NCBI GenBank assembly: GCA_037384225.1
Contig: JARROD010000095.1
Location: 1 to 14,342, forward strand
DNA: 14,342 bases
DNA from: JARROD01 sp037384225
Lineage (GTDB): Bacteria > Pseudomonadota > Gammaproteobacteria > Pseudomonadales > Cellvibrionaceae
Reading direction: 5' to 3'
Below are positions 13,374-14,342 of the stretch, in pieces. The notes under the pieces were generated by a model. It was not told where the DNA came from and made no database searches. It saw only the letters and a program-made list of their open reading frames with translations. Position 1 is the first letter of the stretch; each line of letters begins with the position of its first letter. The position numbers were made by a program, and so were the translations under genes.

Positions 13374-14219
13374 ATGAAATTACTTCGCTACGGCGAACCC
13401 GGCCGGGAGCGTCCCGGAATGCTCGATACCGACCAACGGATCCGCGATTTAAGTGCGGTGTTGGATGATATTTCCGGCCCTGGTTTGCAACCTGAAACGC
13501 TGAAAAAAATTCGCGCCCTGGATATCGAAACCCTTCCAGTCGTCAGTACTGCACCCCGAATTGGTCCCTGTGTCGGCGCCGTCGGTAAATTTATCTGTAT
13601 CGGCCTCAACTATTTGGACCACTGTCGGGAGACCGGGCAGGAAGTTCCCGCCGAACCTGTGGTGTTTATGAAAGCCACAAGCGCCATTACCGGACCCAAC
13701 GACGGCATCGTCAAACCGCGCGGCTCGGATAAGCTGGATTGGGAAGTAGAGTTGGGGGTGGTGATTGGCCGCGAGGCACGCTATGTCGATGAAACCGACG
13801 CGGAAAAATATATCGCTGGCTATTGCACTGTGAATGATGTCTCCGAGCGTAGTTTTCAGCTTGAACGCGGGGGGCAGTGGGACAAGGGGAAGGGGTGCGA
13901 TACCTTCGGTCCCATAGGCCCGTATCTGGTTACCGCCGATGAAGTGGCCGATCCATTGGATCTCGATCTCTGGCTGAGTGTCAACGGTAAAATGTATCAA
14001 AACTCCAACCCCAAAAATATGGTGTTTGGGCCAGCGCGCGTGATCTCTTATCTAAGTCAGTTTATGAGCCTGCAGCCGGGTGACATTATTTCAACCGGCA
14101 CTCCGCCCGGCGTGGGGATGGGGCAAAATCCGCCAGTGTATCTGCAAGTTGGTGACGAAATTAGCTTGGGAATTGCCGGTTTGGGAGAGCAAACGCAAAG
14201 CGTGTTGTCGCCACGTTAG
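13374..14219 (+). CDS. fumarylacetoacetase-fold hydrolase, predicted 2,4-diketo-3-deoxy-L-fuconate hydrolase
   Basis: A 281-residue member of the FAH superfamily. A short N-terminal domain precedes the catalytic core beginning near GKFICIGLNYLDH (71-83). The divalent metal ligands are Glu124 and Glu126 in DWEVELG and Asp155 in VNDVSER. STGTPPGVGMG (240-250) forms the substrate pocket. In the characterised Xanthomonas-type fucose pathway an enzyme of this family cleaves 2,4-diketo-3-deoxy-L-fuconate to pyruvate and L-lactate, and the preceding SDR makes exactly that substrate. Other members act on acylpyruvates or 2-oxohept-3-enedioates; the context makes those less likely. No DapA/KDPG-type aldolase is present in the window, so this is the apparent exit step. 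AGGG precedes the ATG. It ends 5 bases before the second MITE-like copy. Confidence 0.88.
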   Translation: MKLLRYGEPGRERPGMLDTDQRIRDLSAVLDDISGPGLQPETLKKIRALDIETLPVVSTAPRIGPCVGAVGKFICIGLNYLDHCRETGQEVPAEPVVFMKATSAITGPNDGIVKPRGSDKLDWEVELGVVIGREARYVDETDAEKYIAGYCTVNDVSERSFQLERGGQWDKGKGCDTFGPIGPYLVTADEVADPLDLDLWLSVNGKMYQNSNPKNMVFGPARVISYLSQFMSLQPGDIISTGTPPGVGMGQNPPVYLQVGDEISLGIAGLGEQTQSVLSPR

Positions 14220-14224
14220 ACTAA

Positions 14225-14342
14225 GCACGAAATAACTTCCCCTTTTTGTTTTATAGAGAGTCGCTTCCGATGCATCCCGCCTGGCGTCGTTGCAAAAACT
14301 CGACGTAGGCCCACCAAGCCTAAAGTTTTTGCGCCTAGCCAA
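14225..14342. repeat. palindromic MITE-like element, copy B, cut by the window end and inverted relative to copy A
   Basis: The left end GCACGAAATAACTTCC (14225-14240) is identical to the element end in copy A. From 14267 on, the sequence follows the reverse complement of copy A: CATCCCGCCTGGCG, CGTTGC, GACGTAGGCCCAC, each with only scattered differences. The stretch between (14241-14266) is diverged and shorter. The centre is asymmetric and shows copy B runs opposite to copy A. The far end lies beyond 14342. It begins 5 bases after the hydrolase stop and may act as its transcript end. Confidence 0.85.

Overview
The window looks like a chromosomal segment of a polysaccharide-degrading Gammaproteobacterium, perhaps Cellvibrionaceae-like. 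This is inferred from a FucP-based oxidative deoxysugar pathway, a leftover cellulose-binding (CBM2) domain, a secreted PKD-domain protease and palindromic miniature elements. No rRNA, tRNA or CRISPR array was seen, and no species can be named.

Positions 1-1717 are visibly AT-rich. They hold a secreted four-cysteine protein (300-785) and a membrane-anchored coiled-coil protein (995-1717), neither of known function. Positions 1885-3411 are a scarred stretch read leftward. It contains a remnant of a peptidoglycan glycosyltransferase, a ClpP-like peptidase with an intact catalytic triad, a 282-bp nested palindrome, and a small gene cut off by that palindrome. Upstream of these, also leftward, is a secreted trypsin-like protease with a PKD domain (3418-4890). 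Its N-terminal module is homologous to the truncated small gene.

From 5162 everything intact is on the + strand. A YdhF-type aldo/keto reductase (5162-6067) comes first, followed by a CBM2 fragment on the opposite strand. Then comes a two-part sugar catabolic locus. Unit 1 is a FucP-type symporter, a fuconolactonase-type amidohydrolase and an IclR regulator. Unit 2 is an aldose 1-dehydrogenase, a two-subunit UxaA-type dehydratase (SAF subunit plus catalytic subunit with a 4-bp ATGA overlap), an SDR dehydrogenase and a fumarylacetoacetase-fold hydrolase.

Together these predict the non-phosphorylating route: L-fucose (or a stereochemical relative such as L-galactose or D-arabinose), then lactone, then aldonate, then 2-keto-3-deoxy acid, then 2,4-diketo-3-deoxy acid, then pyruvate plus L-lactate (or an analogue). 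The usual enolase-superfamily fuconate dehydratase is absent from the window and the split UxaA pair occupies its place. A palindromic MITE-like element separates the two units. A second, inverted copy begins 5 bp after the last gene and runs off the window, so the five-gene catabolic module is bracketed by inverted copies of one repeat family.
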